Shown here: positions 8,453 to 19,214 of the stretch, in pieces | Numbering within the stretch: position 1 is the stretch's first letter | Layout: every line of letters begins with the position of its first letter | NCBI GenBank assembly: GCA_030431755.1 | Contig: JAUIIK010000035.1 | Span: 1-41,546 of the forward strand | Reading direction: 5' to 3' | Length of the DNA stretch: 41,546 nt | DNA from: Chloroflexia bacterium | Lineage (GTDB): Bacteria > Chloroflexota > Chloroflexia > Thermomicrobiales > CFX8 | Translations under genes and position numbers: made by a program | Notes under the pieces: generated by a model | Database searches by the model: none | The model's input: only the letters and a program-made list of their open reading frames with translations | Told to the model about the DNA's origin: nothing

Positions 8453-9494
8453 GGTAATACAACTCCTGCATCATGTCGCTCATCAGGCCGGCCATGTAGC
8501 GCACCGTCGAGATTGAGCGTTCGTAGTACATCCGGGTAGGGCCGACAATTCCGATCAGCCCGGTTACATTCGCATCCAAGCCATACGAGCCAATGACGAT
8601 GCCATAGGGCTGGAGCAGGTCGGCGTCGATCTCTTCGCCGATCAACACCTGCACATCCTCGTCGGCTGCGTCGATCTGCGGCAGGAGCATTGTTAGCAAC
8701 GTGCCGCCGCGCAGCAGCCGGACAATCCGGTGCATGCGATCGCTTTCGAGAAACTCCGGTTGGCGGACCATGTGCTCAAGCCCGTCGTGCATCACCTCGG
8801 TGCGCGCGCCGGACTCTCCGGCGTCGAGCGTGGTCAGGAGGTTCTCGATGACCAGTCGTTCGAAGCCGCTGAAATCACTGATCCGGCTGCGGACATCGGC
8901 AGCCGTCTGGTTGCCGAGGATCGCGTTGAGGTGGCTGCTGACGCGGCTGAGATCAGCCTGCTCGATCTCGCTCTCGATGTGGATCATCGACTGGGTAACG
9001 GCGCTGTCCTGGGTGACGACGATCAGCAGCACCAGCCGGGGCTGCAGCGAGAGCAGCTCGAAATGCCGCAAACGCACCGAGCGCTGCCGTGGCGACGTCA
9101 CCATCGCGAGATGACCGGCGAAGTCGGCAAGCACTGCTGCCGAGAGCTGTAGCCACGCCTCTATCTGAGACTCAACCTGCTTGAACTGATGACGAATCAT
9201 CAGCTGCTCGCTGGTCGACAGGTGTGAACGGCGCGCGTAGCGTTCGACGTAGACCCGATAGCCGCGGTCGGTCGGGACGCTGCCCGCTGAACGATGGGGG
9301 TGCTGAATGTATCCCCGCTGCTCCAGCTGGGCCATCTCGTTCCGTACGGTCGCCGATGAGACATTGAGCGGGTAGCTCTCGACGAGTGTCTTCGAGCCAA
9401 CGGCTTTGCCACTCGCGACATGCTCATCGACGAGGTAGCGGAGGATCTGGTGTTGTCGGTCCGTTAGATCGTCAAACATCATCATTCTCGTCAT
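8445..9494 (-). CDS. hrcA: Heat-inducible transcription repressor HrcA
   Basis: HrcA binds CIRCE operators and represses chaperone operons, with GroEL-dependent activity in studied species. The protein begins with the winged-helix domain (LTDRQHQILRYLVDEHV, then SATVRNEMAQLEQRGYIQHPH, about residues 9-65) and ends with the GAF-like region containing LIGIVGPTRMYYERSIS. The 349-residue length is usual. The listed ATG at 9494 lies just two bases from the CIRCE element and lacks a clear ribosome-binding site; in-frame ATG codons at 9485, 9482 and 9479 are alternatives. A CIRCE element and a near-consensus promoter directly upstream imply autorepression. It heads the hrcA-grpE-dnaK operon. Confidence 0.97.
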   Translation of the reverse strand: MTRMMMFDDLTDRQHQILRYLVDEHVASGKAVGSKTLVESYPLNVSSATVRNEMAQLEQRGYIQHPHRSAGSVPTDRGYRVYVERYARRSHLSTSEQLMIRHQFKQVESQIEAWLQLSAAVLADFAGHLAMVTSPRQRSVRLRHFELLSLQPRLVLLIVVTQDSAVTQSMIHIESEIEQADLSRVSSHLNAILGNQTAADVRSRISDFSGFERLVIENLLTTLDAGESGARTEVMHDGLEHMVRQPEFLESDRMHRIVRLLRGGTLLTMLLPQIDAADEDVQVLIGEEIDADLLQPYGIVIGSYGLDANVTGLIGIVGPTRMYYERSISTVRYMAGLMSDMMQELYYRD

Positions 9495-9495
9495 T

Positions 9496-9522
9496 TTAGC
9501 ACTCGAAGGAGCCGAGTGCTAA
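9496..9522 (-). promoter_or_regulatory. CIRCE operator (HrcA binding site)
   Basis: TTAGCACTC (9496-9504), a nine-base spacer and GAGTGCTAA (9514-9522) match the CIRCE consensus exactly. The site lies between the promoter and the hrcA start codon, almost touching the ATG, so bound HrcA could block transcription and the site also occupies most of the mRNA leader. Confidence 0.97.
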
Positions 9523-9532
9523 TCGTCTAAGA

Positions 9533-9561
9533 ATAGTAACACTTGACACGATGCGTGTCAA
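9533..9561 (-). promoter_or_regulatory. Sigma-70 type promoter of hrcA-grpE-dnaK
   Basis: Reading the - strand, TTGACA (complement of 9556-9561) and TACTAT (complement of 9533-9538) are separated by exactly 17 bases. Transcription would begin near 9526, giving a leader of about 30 nt made almost wholly of the CIRCE element. The strong match suggests control by repression rather than by an alternative sigma factor. Confidence 0.85.
9543..9561. repeat. Perfect palindrome overlapping the hrcA -35 box
   Basis: TTGACACG-ATG-CGTGTCAA is a perfect 8-bp inverted repeat with a three-base centre. One arm contains the TTGACA -35 hexamer of the hrcA promoter; on the opposite strand the other arm also reads TTGACA. 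It may be a second operator, but no regulator can be named from sequence. Confidence 0.7.
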
Positions 9562-9613
9562 CAAACGTGCACCAAGTTCATGATGAAACTCCGCTGTTGA
9601 TGGAGGTTAGTCG

Positions 9614-10730
9614 TTAGGCCTGAGGCGCCGGTGCATTGTCGCCCATCGTGTGGTGGAGATAGGCGTCGATGAGCGGGTCGAGGTCGCCGTCGAGCACCGC
9701 CGCGACGTTGCCAGTCGAGTAGTCGGTGCGGTGGTCTGTGACCATCGTATACGGCTGTAGGACGTATGAGCGGATGCGGCTGCCCCAGCCCTCGACGGTC
9801 ACCTCACCCTTGAGCGCCGCCTGCTCCTTCTCGCGCTCGCGCAGCTTGAGCTCGGTCAGGCGCGCCCGGAGGATCTTCATCGCCGTCGCCCGGTTCTGGA
9901 GCTGCGAGCGCTCGTCCTGGCAGGTCACGACGATCCCGCTGGGTTCGTGGGTGATGCGCACCGCTGAACTGGTCTTGTTCACATGCTGACCGCCCGCGCC
10001 CGACGCGCGATAGGTGTCGACGCGGATATCTTCGTCGCGGATTTCGACTTCGAGGTCGTCTTCGACTGCCGGCAGAACCTCAACGATGGCGAAGGCTGTG
10101 TGCCGGCGGTTGGCTGCGTCGAACGGGGAGAGCCGGACCAACCGATGGGTGCCGCCTTCGCCCTTGGTGTAACCGTAGGCGTAGTCGCCACGAAACTCCA
10201 ACGTAGCGTTTTTGATGCCGGCCTCGTCGCCCTCGTTGCGGTCGAGCAGGGCGACTTCGTAGCCGCGCTGTTCGCCCCAGCGCGTGTACATCCGGACAAG
10301 CATCTCGGCCCAGTCCTGGGCGTCGACGCCGCCGGTACCGGCGTGGATTGCGACGATCGCGTCATTCTCATCATAAGGACCGTCGAGGAGCAGCTCGAAT
10401 TCGAGCTGCTCGACGCGACCGGCGATTGTGCCCGACTCCTGCCGTACTTCGTCAGCCAGCTCCGGATCATCTTCGAGCAACTCGTCGAGCTCAGAGAGCT
10501 GTCGGACGGTATCGCGCATCTCGTTCCAGGTGTCGACACGGTCGCGCACGCTCGTCAGCTGGCGCATGATGCGCCGGGCACGGTCGTTGTCCGCCCAGAA
10601 GTCCGGCTCGGTTGTCTCTTGCTCTAGTTCCTGGATGCGTAGTTCAAGGGCAGGCAAGTCAAAGACGCACCCCAATCCGGTCGAGGCGCTGTCCGAGGTC
10701 TGTCAGGATGTCGGTTGTGCTCAATTCCAC
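9614..10730 (-). CDS. prfB: Peptide chain release factor 2, programmed +1 frameshift
   Basis: RF2 reads UGA and UAA stop codons and releases the peptide. The gene starts in one frame at GTG 10730 (AGGAA eight bases upstream), runs 23 codons to CTT, meets an in-frame TGA at 10659-10661, and continues in the +1 frame from GAC for 348 codons to TAA at 9614, giving about 371 residues, the usual RF2 length. The junction reads RIGVRL then DLPALELR, as in the family. The main frame has the RF2 codon-recognition tripeptide in RLSPFDAANRRH and the catalytic GGQ in GAGGQHVNKTSS. The frameshift lets scarce RF2 raise its own synthesis. A caller that ignores it would begin the gene near 10675. Confidence 0.94.
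10659..10676 (-). other. RF2 programmed +1 frameshift site
   Basis: On the - strand the sequence GGGGTGCGTCTTTGAC contains the slippery CTT TGA C (complement of 10658-10664) preceded by a G-rich, Shine-Dalgarno-like stretch a few bases upstream. This is the conserved arrangement of RF2 frameshifting, in which tRNA-Leu on CTT slips one base to TTT when the UGA is read slowly. Confidence 0.9.
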
Positions 10731-10855
10731 AGCGAATTCCTGCCTGCTTGCGTATCAAACCAGCATTGAAGTCTATCACCGCCTGGGCCGGTCGCGTTTT
10801 CGCTGGACCGCGGGTATCATCCGGTCTGCTTGACCGGCCAGGATAGGGGCACACA

Positions 10856-12040
10856 CTGGGCTTTCGCGGACTACTTGCCAACCGGGCGTTGCTGATCTTC
10901 ATGCTCGGGCACTTCACGGTGGACATGTACGGCGGGATTCTGCCGATCATGTACCCGACATTTTCGGACCTGTTCGACCTCAGCAACCAGGCGGTCGGCT
11001 ACATCGCCCTCGCCTTCACGGCGGCGGCATCACTGTCACAGCCGCTCTTCGGCTACGTCGCGGATCGCTGGGGCAGCCGTTACCTGGCGGTCGGCAGCAT
11101 GGCCTGGTCGGCGATCATGGTTGGTTGCATCGGTGTTGCCCCGGCGTTTCCGGCCGTGATCGTGCTGGCAGTGCTGGCCGGCCTCGGATCCGGCGCATAC
11201 CACCCGCAGGGGGCATCGAACGCGGCGGCGGTCGTGCAGGATGAGAACCGCAACTCGGCGCTCGCCTTCTACACGATTGGCGGAACGACCGGCTACGCGC
11301 TCGGACCGATCATCGGCGTGACGGCGCTCTACTTCTTCGGCCGCGCGGGCACGCTGGTCGTTCTGCCTTTCGGCGTCATTATCGCCATTGGGCTGTTGCG
11401 GCAGTTCAAGCGGCTCAATCTCGGATTGCCGAGCGCGCAGGACGCGGCTGCCGGCGCGATGCAGCGGAGCATTGCCTGGGCGCCGCTGGGCGTCGTCGTG
11501 CTTGTCGTGATGCTGCGGAACTGGGCGCACAGTTCGGTTGTGAGCTTTGTGCCGCTGTGGTTCGACGACCTGGGCTACAGCCCTGGTTTCTACAGCGTGT
11601 TGCAGACGCTCATCTTGGGAGCAGGCGCGGTCGGGACATTGACCGGCGGAATGCTCGCGGACCGCTTCGGCCAACGGCGCTTGCTCGTGACGTCGCTTCT
11701 CTGCTCGATCCCGCCGTTGCTCATCTTCGCCGCAACGCCAGGCCCGGCATCGTTCGTGCTCGGGCCGCTCTTTACGTTTATCGCGGACATGAGCCTGTCG
11801 GTGACGCTGGTGCTGGCCCAGCGCTTCATGCCTGGTCGCGTCGGCATGGCATCAGGCTTCATCCTCGGCATCGGCTTCGTGACCGGCGGCATCGGGCTGC
11901 CGATCACCGGCGCGTTGGCCGATAGCTACGGCTTCTCAGAGGCGATGATAGCGATGTCGGTCTTGGTGCTGCTGGCGGCGCTCGTAGGAACGCGCATACC
12001 GGGGCGGACGACGGGCACGGTTGGCGAGGCTACAGGTTGA
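10856..12040 (+). CDS. MFS transporter resembling the fosmidomycin-resistance (Fsr) family
   Basis: A hydrophobic protein of about 394 residues with some 12 predicted membrane helices. N-terminal GHFTVDMYGGILPIMYPTF, SLSQPLFGYVADRWG and GLGSGAYHPQGAS match the Fsr-like branch of the major facilitator superfamily, drug/H+ antiporters of the inner membrane. The second half repeats the loop-2 motif as GGMLADRFGQRR. The start is uncertain: no ATG or GTG fits the N-terminus LGFRGLLANRALL, but CTG at 10856 has a GGGG ribosome-binding site six bases upstream; TTG at 10889 is the fallback. Its substrate is unknown. It converges with coaE, the two coding ends overlapping by 11 bases. Confidence 0.85.
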   Translation: MGFRGLLANRALLIFMLGHFTVDMYGGILPIMYPTFSDLFDLSNQAVGYIALAFTAAASLSQPLFGYVADRWGSRYLAVGSMAWSAIMVGCIGVAPAFPAVIVLAVLAGLGSGAYHPQGASNAAAVVQDENRNSALAFYTIGGTTGYALGPIIGVTALYFFGRAGTLVVLPFGVIIAIGLLRQFKRLNLGLPSAQDAAAGAMQRSIAWAPLGVVVLVVMLRNWAHSSVVSFVPLWFDDLGYSPGFYSVLQTLILGAGAVGTLTGGMLADRFGQRRLLVTSLLCSIPPLLIFAATPGPASFVLGPLFTFIADMSLSVTLVLAQRFMPGRVGMASGFILGIGFVTGGIGLPITGALADSYGFSEAMIAMSVLVLLAALVGTRIPGRTTGTVGEATG

Positions 12041-12622
12041 GGCTGCGCCAGATCGCTTCGACCTGTTCGCGCGTGGCATCGAGCGAGCCGCCGTTGTCGA
12101 CGACACGGTTGGCGCGCGCCAGCTTCTCCTCCTGCGGGGGCTGAGCTTCGATACGCCGCATGGCTTCGGCGCGGTCGATGCCGTCGCGGGCCATCAGGCG
12201 TTCGACACGCGTGTTCAGCCCGGCGTCGATGACCCAGACCTCGTCGCAGTGGTCGGCAATGCCCGCCTCGTAGAGCTTGATCGCGTCGAGCACCAGCACA
12301 TCCGCGCCCGGCTCATTGATCGCCGTGACCATGCGCTCCACGACATAGGGGTGAATGAGCTGCTCTAGCCGTTCGAGCTTGACGGGATCGGAGAAGACGA
12401 TCTGGCCCAGCGCCGGCCGGTTGATGCTGAGATCCTCGTTGAGGACTTCGGCTCCGAACTCCGCGCTCAATGTTTCGGCCAGCTCGGAGTCTGCTCCCAT
12501 CATGCTGTGGACGAGTGCATCGGCGTCGATGGCGTCTGCGCCAAGGTCGACGAGCATCTCGACCACGGCGGATTTGCCGGTCGCGATGTTACCGGTGATG
12601 CCGACGACGAGCTTGCGGCGCG

Positions 12623-12626
<4 letters not shown>
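12030..12626 (-). CDS. coaE: Dephospho-CoA kinase
   Basis: CoaE phosphorylates dephospho-CoA in the last step of coenzyme A synthesis. The 198-residue protein starts VTRRKLVVGITGNIATGKS, where the P-loop has the form GNIATGKS rather than the commoner GGIGSGKS. The D-ADALVH segment and the VLDAIKLYEAG region (Walker-B-like/substrate site; most homologues have PLL in this place) follow. The GTG start at 12626 overlaps the stop of the upstream ABC-F gene (GTGA). A longer reading from 12698 adds 24 residues that overlap the ABC-F gene and look unnatural, so it is rejected. The 3' end overlaps the convergent MFS gene by 11 bases. Confidence 0.93.
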
Positions 12627-14617
<1,991 letters not shown>

Positions 14618-14675
14618 GGGGCTCCGCCAAGTCGATTTCTGGGCGCTAGACAACCTTCCAAGGATAGCATGTGCC

Positions 14676-14705
14676 TTCGCCCCGCCGAGGTCCCGGCGCT
14701 ATACT
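14676..14705 (+). promoter_or_regulatory. Candidate promoter for lysA-sigA-obgE
   Basis: TATACT (14700-14705) is a good -10 hexamer; TTCGCC (14676-14681) lies 18 bases upstream as a weak -35. It is placed 47 bases before the lysA ATG in the 135-base gap to the divergent ABC-F gene. Confidence 0.5.
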
Positions 14706-14752
14706 GGACGCGGCTTTCCACGCGCCTCGCGACGCATTGAGAAGGGTGGTTC

Positions 14753-16102
14753 ATGGTCTGGCCGAACACTGCCGAACGTGATGCTGACGGCAATCTCGCA
14801 ATTGGCGGCGTCGATGTCGCCGCGCTCGCCGAGGTTGCCGGCACACCGCTCTACATCTACGACGAAGCGACGATCCGGGCACAATGCCTGGCCTATCGCG
14901 AAGGACTGGCAACCGGTGTCGAGAATGCCGTCGTCACCTACGCGGCTAAGGCCTGGCTCTCGCATGCGCTCGTCGAGATCCTGGTCGATGAAAGCGTCAA
15001 CATCGATGTCGTCTCCGGTGGCGAGCTGTACGTCGCGCTGCAATCCGGGATGCCGCCGGAGCGCATCACCTTCCACGGCAACAGCAAGTCCGTCGCTGAG
15101 CTTGAGATGGCCATCGAGGCCGGGGTCGGCTCAATCGTTGTTGACAACTTCGACGAGATTGACCGGCTCTACGCGCTCTCAGTGGCGGCGGCTGCGCCGA
15201 TTCCGGTCATGGTGCGGATCAATCCAGGGATCGATGCCCACACGCACGATTACCGCAAGACCGGCATCGTCGATTCGAAGTTTGGCCTCGGCGTCCAGAA
15301 CGGCGACGCTGAGCGCGCCGTCGCGCGCTCGCTCGACAACGACATGCTGGATCTGCTTGGTTACCACGCCCACATTGGATCTCAGATATTCGAGACCGAA
15401 ACCTTCACAGCGGCGGTCGACGCCGTTGTCGACTTCGCAGTGGCGATGCGTGAGCGCTTCGGTGTCACTCCGCGCAAGCTGTCGCCCGGCGGCGGATTTG
15501 GCGTCGCCCATACGCCAGATGAAGAGGCTCCGGATGCGAGGTCGTACGCGGCGGCCGTGGCCCAGGCGTACGCCGCGGCGATCGCCACGTCGGGCTTTGA
15601 TTCCGCCCCGACGCTGGTTATTGAGCCGGGTCGTTCGATCGTCGCTAATGCCGGCGTCGCGATCTACCGGGTTGACGCGCGCAAGGCGATCCCAGGCGTG
15701 CGCACCTACGTCTCGGTAGATGGCGGAATGGCCGATAACATCCGACCGGCGCTATACGGTGCGGTATACTCGGCTGAACTCGTCGCCGCAGGAATTGATG
15801 GGCCCGCAGGGACTAGCGTGACGCTTGCTGGGAAGTTCTGCGAATCCGGTGATGTGCTAATTCGCGACGTTGAATTGCCTCCGGTTCAACCAGGTGACCT
15901 CATCGCAGTTCCAGCCGCCGGGGCCTATTGTCTGGCGATGGCGAGCAACTACAACATGGCCTTGAAACCGGCGGTCGTCATGGTCGCCGGCGGTCGCGCC
16001 CGAACGGTACAAAAGCGTGAGTCATACCAGGACCTGATGTCTCGCGAGGTGACGACAAACCAGTACCTGTCGGTCAAACACAGTGATCAACGCGCTGGGT
16101 AA
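14753..16102 (+). CDS. lysA: Diaminopimelate decarboxylase
   Basis: LysA is a PLP enzyme that converts meso-diaminopimelate to L-lysine. The 449-residue protein shows the alanine-racemase-type barrel with the PLP lysine in YAAKAW (Lys66), AHIGSQIFE, the phosphate-binding SPGGGFGV, EPGRSIVANAG, and the C-terminal domain residues CESGDVL and AGAYCLAMAS; these are the expected active-site elements. The ATG at 14753 has GAAGGGTGG upstream. The sigma-factor gene follows on the same strand after 60 bases, so they may share a transcript. No lysine riboswitch-like structure is apparent in the short leader. Confidence 0.95.
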   Translation: MVWPNTAERDADGNLAIGGVDVAALAEVAGTPLYIYDEATIRAQCLAYREGLATGVENAVVTYAAKAWLSHALVEILVDESVNIDVVSGGELYVALQSGMPPERITFHGNSKSVAELEMAIEAGVGSIVVDNFDEIDRLYALSVAAAAPIPVMVRINPGIDAHTHDYRKTGIVDSKFGLGVQNGDAERAVARSLDNDMLDLLGYHAHIGSQIFETETFTAAVDAVVDFAVAMRERFGVTPRKLSPGGGFGVAHTPDEEAPDARSYAAAVAQAYAAAIATSGFDSAPTLVIEPGRSIVANAGVAIYRVDARKAIPGVRTYVSVDGGMADNIRPALYGAVYSAELVAAGIDGPAGTSVTLAGKFCESGDVLIRDVELPPVQPGDLIAVPAAGAYCLAMASNYNMALKPAVVMVAGGRARTVQKRESYQDLMSREVTTNQYLSVKHSDQRAG

Positions 16103-16162
16103 TATTGAGCGTCGAACGAACTATCAAGCAAGACGCGTGGATCGATTGAGGAGTACCCGGCC

Positions 16163-17812
16163 GTGGAGGTCTCTCTGGAAGAAGCTCAGTCAATGGTCAG
16201 TTCGCCAAAGACCGCATTCAACGCTGAAGACACTCGGGATGACGAGCAAGAGGACGGGCCCGACCGGCGGCTTGTCAAGAGCGTGGTCGAGCTTGCCACC
16301 AGGCAGGGACCGCTCGCGCTCGACGATCTCCTGAAGTTTGTGGATCCAGAGCAGGATCCGGCGACGTTTGACCTGCTCGAAGCGGAGCTGTCGGCGCGGG
16401 CGCTCGTGATTACCCCGGACGATGAGGAGGACGACGCGGAAGAGGATGAGGCGTCCGCCGAGGCCATCGTCGATGTCGTTCCAACGACCGCAACAACCGG
16501 CATCCGGCGGCGCGCGGCCTCCAGCGCCAGCGCATCCTCCGTTGTCGATGACCTGGCCAGCGTCAACGTCGATGATCCCGTCCGCATGTACCTGCGCGAG
16601 ATTGGCCGCGTCGATCTGCTGACCTCCGAGGAAGAGGTCTATTACGCCAAGCAGATGGAGCGCCGCCAGTACTTGCTCAAGCTGCGCAACCTCAACGGGT
16701 CCGAAGAAGCCCAGCTATCGCCCTACGATATCGTCGAGAAGACCTACGAGAATTTCCGGCGCGGCTGGATTTACGTCGTCGCCGTGTATACCGAAGCGAA
16801 TCCAAGGATCGAGCCGGCATCCCGCTCGCACATGCTGCTCAATGTCTTGCCGGTCACCGCGTTGCCGGAAGGCACGATGGAGCGCGTCGCGGCGCGATTT
16901 GAGATGACCGAAGCGCAGCTTGAAGAAGCGTTGCGCGTGCGCCGCGTGGAGTTCGAGCTGCTGCCCGAGAAGCTCCAACAGGCAATCGAAGACCCGGACA
17001 TCTGGGTCGAACCGGACAATCTCCGAAAAGTCTGCGGGATGTCCTCGCTCGCGCTACGCCGAGCGCAGCAGCGCTTCATGGTCGATGGCGAGGGCGCTCA
17101 GGCGCACCTGACCGAAGCTAATTTGCGGCTGGTTGTGAGCGTTGCCAAGAAGTATGTCGGACGCGGGATGACGATCTCCGATCTCATCCAGGAGGGTAAC
17201 CTCGGCCTGATCCGCGCCGTCGAGAAGTTCCAGTATCACAAGGGTTTCAAATTCTCGACCTACGCGACGTGGTGGATTCGCCAGGCAATTACCCGTGCAA
17301 TCGCCGACCAGGCGCGGACGATTCGTATTCCGGTGCACATGGTCGAGACGATCAACCGGCTGATGCGGACGTCGCGGCGGCTTCAACAAGAGCTTGGGCG
17401 CGAGCCGACCTCGGAGGAGATCGCGGTCGAAATGGAGCTCCCACCGGCGCGTGTCCGCGAGATCATGAAGATTTCGCAGGAGCCGATCTCAATCTGGACA
17501 CCGGTTGGTGAAGAGGACGATTCGAGTCTCGGCGATTTCATTGAGGACGAATCAGCGCTCGCGCCTGCCGACGTCGCATCGCAGCAGATGCTTCAGCAGC
17601 AGCTCGAAGATGTGCTCGGGTCGTTGTCCGAACGCGAACGCGATGTGTTGCGGCTGCGCTTCGGCATTGAGGACGGCCGGACGCGGACGCTGGAAGAGGT
17701 CGGTCGGGAGTTCGACGTAACGCGCGAGCGCATCCGGCAGATCGAAGCCAAGGCACTCCGCAAGCTACGGCACCCGAGCCGCTCGAAGATGCTGCGCGAC
17801 TATCTGCTCTAG
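16163..17812 (+). CDS. sigA: Primary-type RNA polymerase sigma-70 factor
   Basis: The 549-residue protein has the layout of a primary sigma factor: a region 1.1-like N-terminus (about 30-95), an acidic linker, region 1.2 ([21 protein letters not shown]), a non-conserved insert of about 150 residues, region 2 ([20 protein letters not shown] through [20 protein letters not shown]), region 3, and region 4 with the helix-turn-helix [20 protein letters not shown]. Regions 2.4 and 4.2 look intact for TATAAT/TTGACA promoters, which fits the promoters seen here. The region 3.2 loop reads [13 protein letters not shown] where SLETPIGEE is usual. GTG start with GAGGAG nine bases upstream. obgE follows after 10 bases. 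Confidence 0.94.
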   Translation: MEVSLEEAQSMVSSPKTAFNAEDTRDDEQEDGPDRRLVKSVVELATRQGPLALDDLLKFVDPEQDPATFDLLEAELSARALVITPDDEEDDAEEDEASAEAIVDVVPTTATTGIRRRAASSASASSVVDDLASVNVDDPVRMYLREIGRVDLLTSEEEVYYAKQMERRQYLLKLRNLNGSEEAQLSPYDIVEKTYENFRRGWIYVVAVYTEANPRIEPASRSHMLLNVLPVTALPEGTMERVAARFEMTEAQLEEALRVRRVEFELLPEKLQQAIEDPDIWVEPDNLRKVCGMSSLALRRAQQRFMVDGEGAQAHLTEANLRLVVSVAKKYVGRGMTISDLIQEGNLGLIRAVEKFQYHKGFKFSTYATWWIRQAITRAIADQARTIRIPVHMVETINRLMRTSRRLQQELGREPTSEEIAVEMELPPARVREIMKISQEPISIWTPVGEEDDSSLGDFIEDESALAPADVASQQMLQQQLEDVLGSLSERERDVLRLRFGIEDGRTRTLEEVGREFDVTRERIRQIEAKALRKLRHPSRSKMLRDYLL

Positions 17813-17822
17813 ATTGCACTGA

Positions 17823-19214
17823 GTGTTACAAGATCAGGCCCGTATCAACATAAAGAGCGGCAATGGCGGCCGCGGTGTCGTCTCATTTCGCCGTGAGAAG
17901 TACGTACCGCTCGGTGGACCCGACGGCGGCGACGGCGGCAAGGGCGGCGACGTCGTCTTCTACGTCGATGACCAGCTCGCGACACTGACTCCATTTCGCT
18001 ACCAGGTCCATTACGCTGCCGAGAATGGGCAACCTGGCTCGGGCCGGCAAATGCACGGGCGCGATGGTGAAGACGTCCGCATTGCCGTGCCGCCGGGCAC
18101 GACCGTCTGGGACGACGAGATGACCGAACTGCTCGCTGATCTCGTCGAGCCGGGTGATGAGGTCGTCCTGCTCCAGGGCGGCATCGGCGGCAAGGGCAAT
18201 GCGCGCTTCAAGTCCTCGCGCAATCAAGCGCCTCGGATCGCCGAGCTGGGCGAGCCCGGAAGCACCTACTGGGTGCGGCTGGAGCTACGGCTGATCGCCG
18301 ACGTCGGTCTCGTGGGACTGCCGAATGCCGGCAAATCGACGCTACTGGCAGCGTCGAGTAGCGCCCGCCCGAAGATCGCTGATTACCCATTTACGACGCT
18401 TGAACCGATGCTCGGTGTGATCGAGATCGGTGGCCCAAGCGGGCATACCTTCGTGATGGCTGACATTCCGGGCCTGATCGAAGGCGCTGCCGAAGGTGTC
18501 GGCCTCGGCTACGAGTTCCTGCGGCACGTCGAGCGTACACGGATGCTGCTGCACGTCATCGACGGTTCCGGCGGTCTCGAAGGACGCGACCCAGTCGAGG
18601 ACTTCGAGCTGATTCAGCGGGAGCTGGACGAGTACTCGCAGGAGCTGGCGGACAAGCCGATGTTCATCGTCATCAACAAGATGGACCTCTCTGAGACGCG
18701 CTCCTTGCTCGAGTATGTCGAGCCGCAGCTGGAAGGCAAGGCCGAACGCATCTTTCGCGTCTCCGGCGTGACCGGCGCAGGTGTCCAGGAGCTGCTCGAA
18801 GCGGTCTCCCAACGGCTCAATGAGATTCCACGGGAGCTGCCCGAGCCGGACGACGGTGTGCGCGTCTACTCGCTCGAAGACGAGGACGAGTCTGCCTGGG
18901 AGGCCGCGCAATTGTCGGCGCACCATTTCGAGGTGACTGGCCGGCGCATCGAGCGCGCTGTGCTGATGACTGACTTCAACCTCGAAGAGGCTGCCGACCG
19001 CTTCCAGCGCATTCTCGAAGGGGCCGGGATTTCCGACCGGCTCGACGAGCTTGGGATTGAGCCGGGAGATACGGTCCACATTGCGGACGTAGAGCTGATC
19101 TGGGAGCAGGACCTCGTTGAGAGCAACGAGCCGGAACCCGAGCGCCGGCGCCTGACCCGGCGGCAACGCACCGAGGCTCGTATGCGCGCCCGCGCCGGCG
19201 AGGACGCCGACTAG
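17823..19214 (+). CDS. obgE: GTPase Obg (ribosome assembly/stress)
   Basis: ObgE is a slow GTPase that binds the 50S subunit and links ribosome assembly to growth and ppGpp. The 463-residue protein has the Gly-rich Obg fold (GNGGRGVVSFRREKYVPLGG, residues 13 onward), the G domain with GLPNAGKSTLL, DIPGLIEGAAEGVGLG and NKMDL, and a C-terminal OCT-type domain found in Gram-positive and Chloroflexota forms. The basic tail (RRRLTRRQRTEARMRARAG) is typical. GTG start ten bases after the sigma gene stop. Its TAG stop shares a CTAG tetramer with the TAG stop of the convergent PfkB gene. A ppGpp synthetase gene lies nearby on the other strand. Confidence 0.97.
   Translation: MLQDQARINIKSGNGGRGVVSFRREKYVPLGGPDGGDGGKGGDVVFYVDDQLATLTPFRYQVHYAAENGQPGSGRQMHGRDGEDVRIAVPPGTTVWDDEMTELLADLVEPGDEVVLLQGGIGGKGNARFKSSRNQAPRIAELGEPGSTYWVRLELRLIADVGLVGLPNAGKSTLLAASSSARPKIADYPFTTLEPMLGVIEIGGPSGHTFVMADIPGLIEGAAEGVGLGYEFLRHVERTRMLLHVIDGSGGLEGRDPVEDFELIQRELDEYSQELADKPMFIVINKMDLSETRSLLEYVEPQLEGKAERIFRVSGVTGAGVQELLEAVSQRLNEIPRELPEPDDGVRVYSLEDEDESAWEAAQLSAHHFEVTGRRIERAVLMTDFNLEEAADRFQRILEGAGISDRLDELGIEPGDTVHIADVELIWEQDLVESNEPEPERRRLTRRQRTEARMRARAGEDAD

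Noticed and set aside
10659-10661. In-frame TGA of prfB as a pseudogene or sequencing error
   Set aside because: CTT-TGA-C with an upstream G-rich stretch is the conserved RF2 frameshift signal.
18342-19166. 274-codon open frame on the - strand opposite obgE
   Set aside because: obgE explains the region with clear GTPase motifs; the opposite frame shows nothing recognisable.
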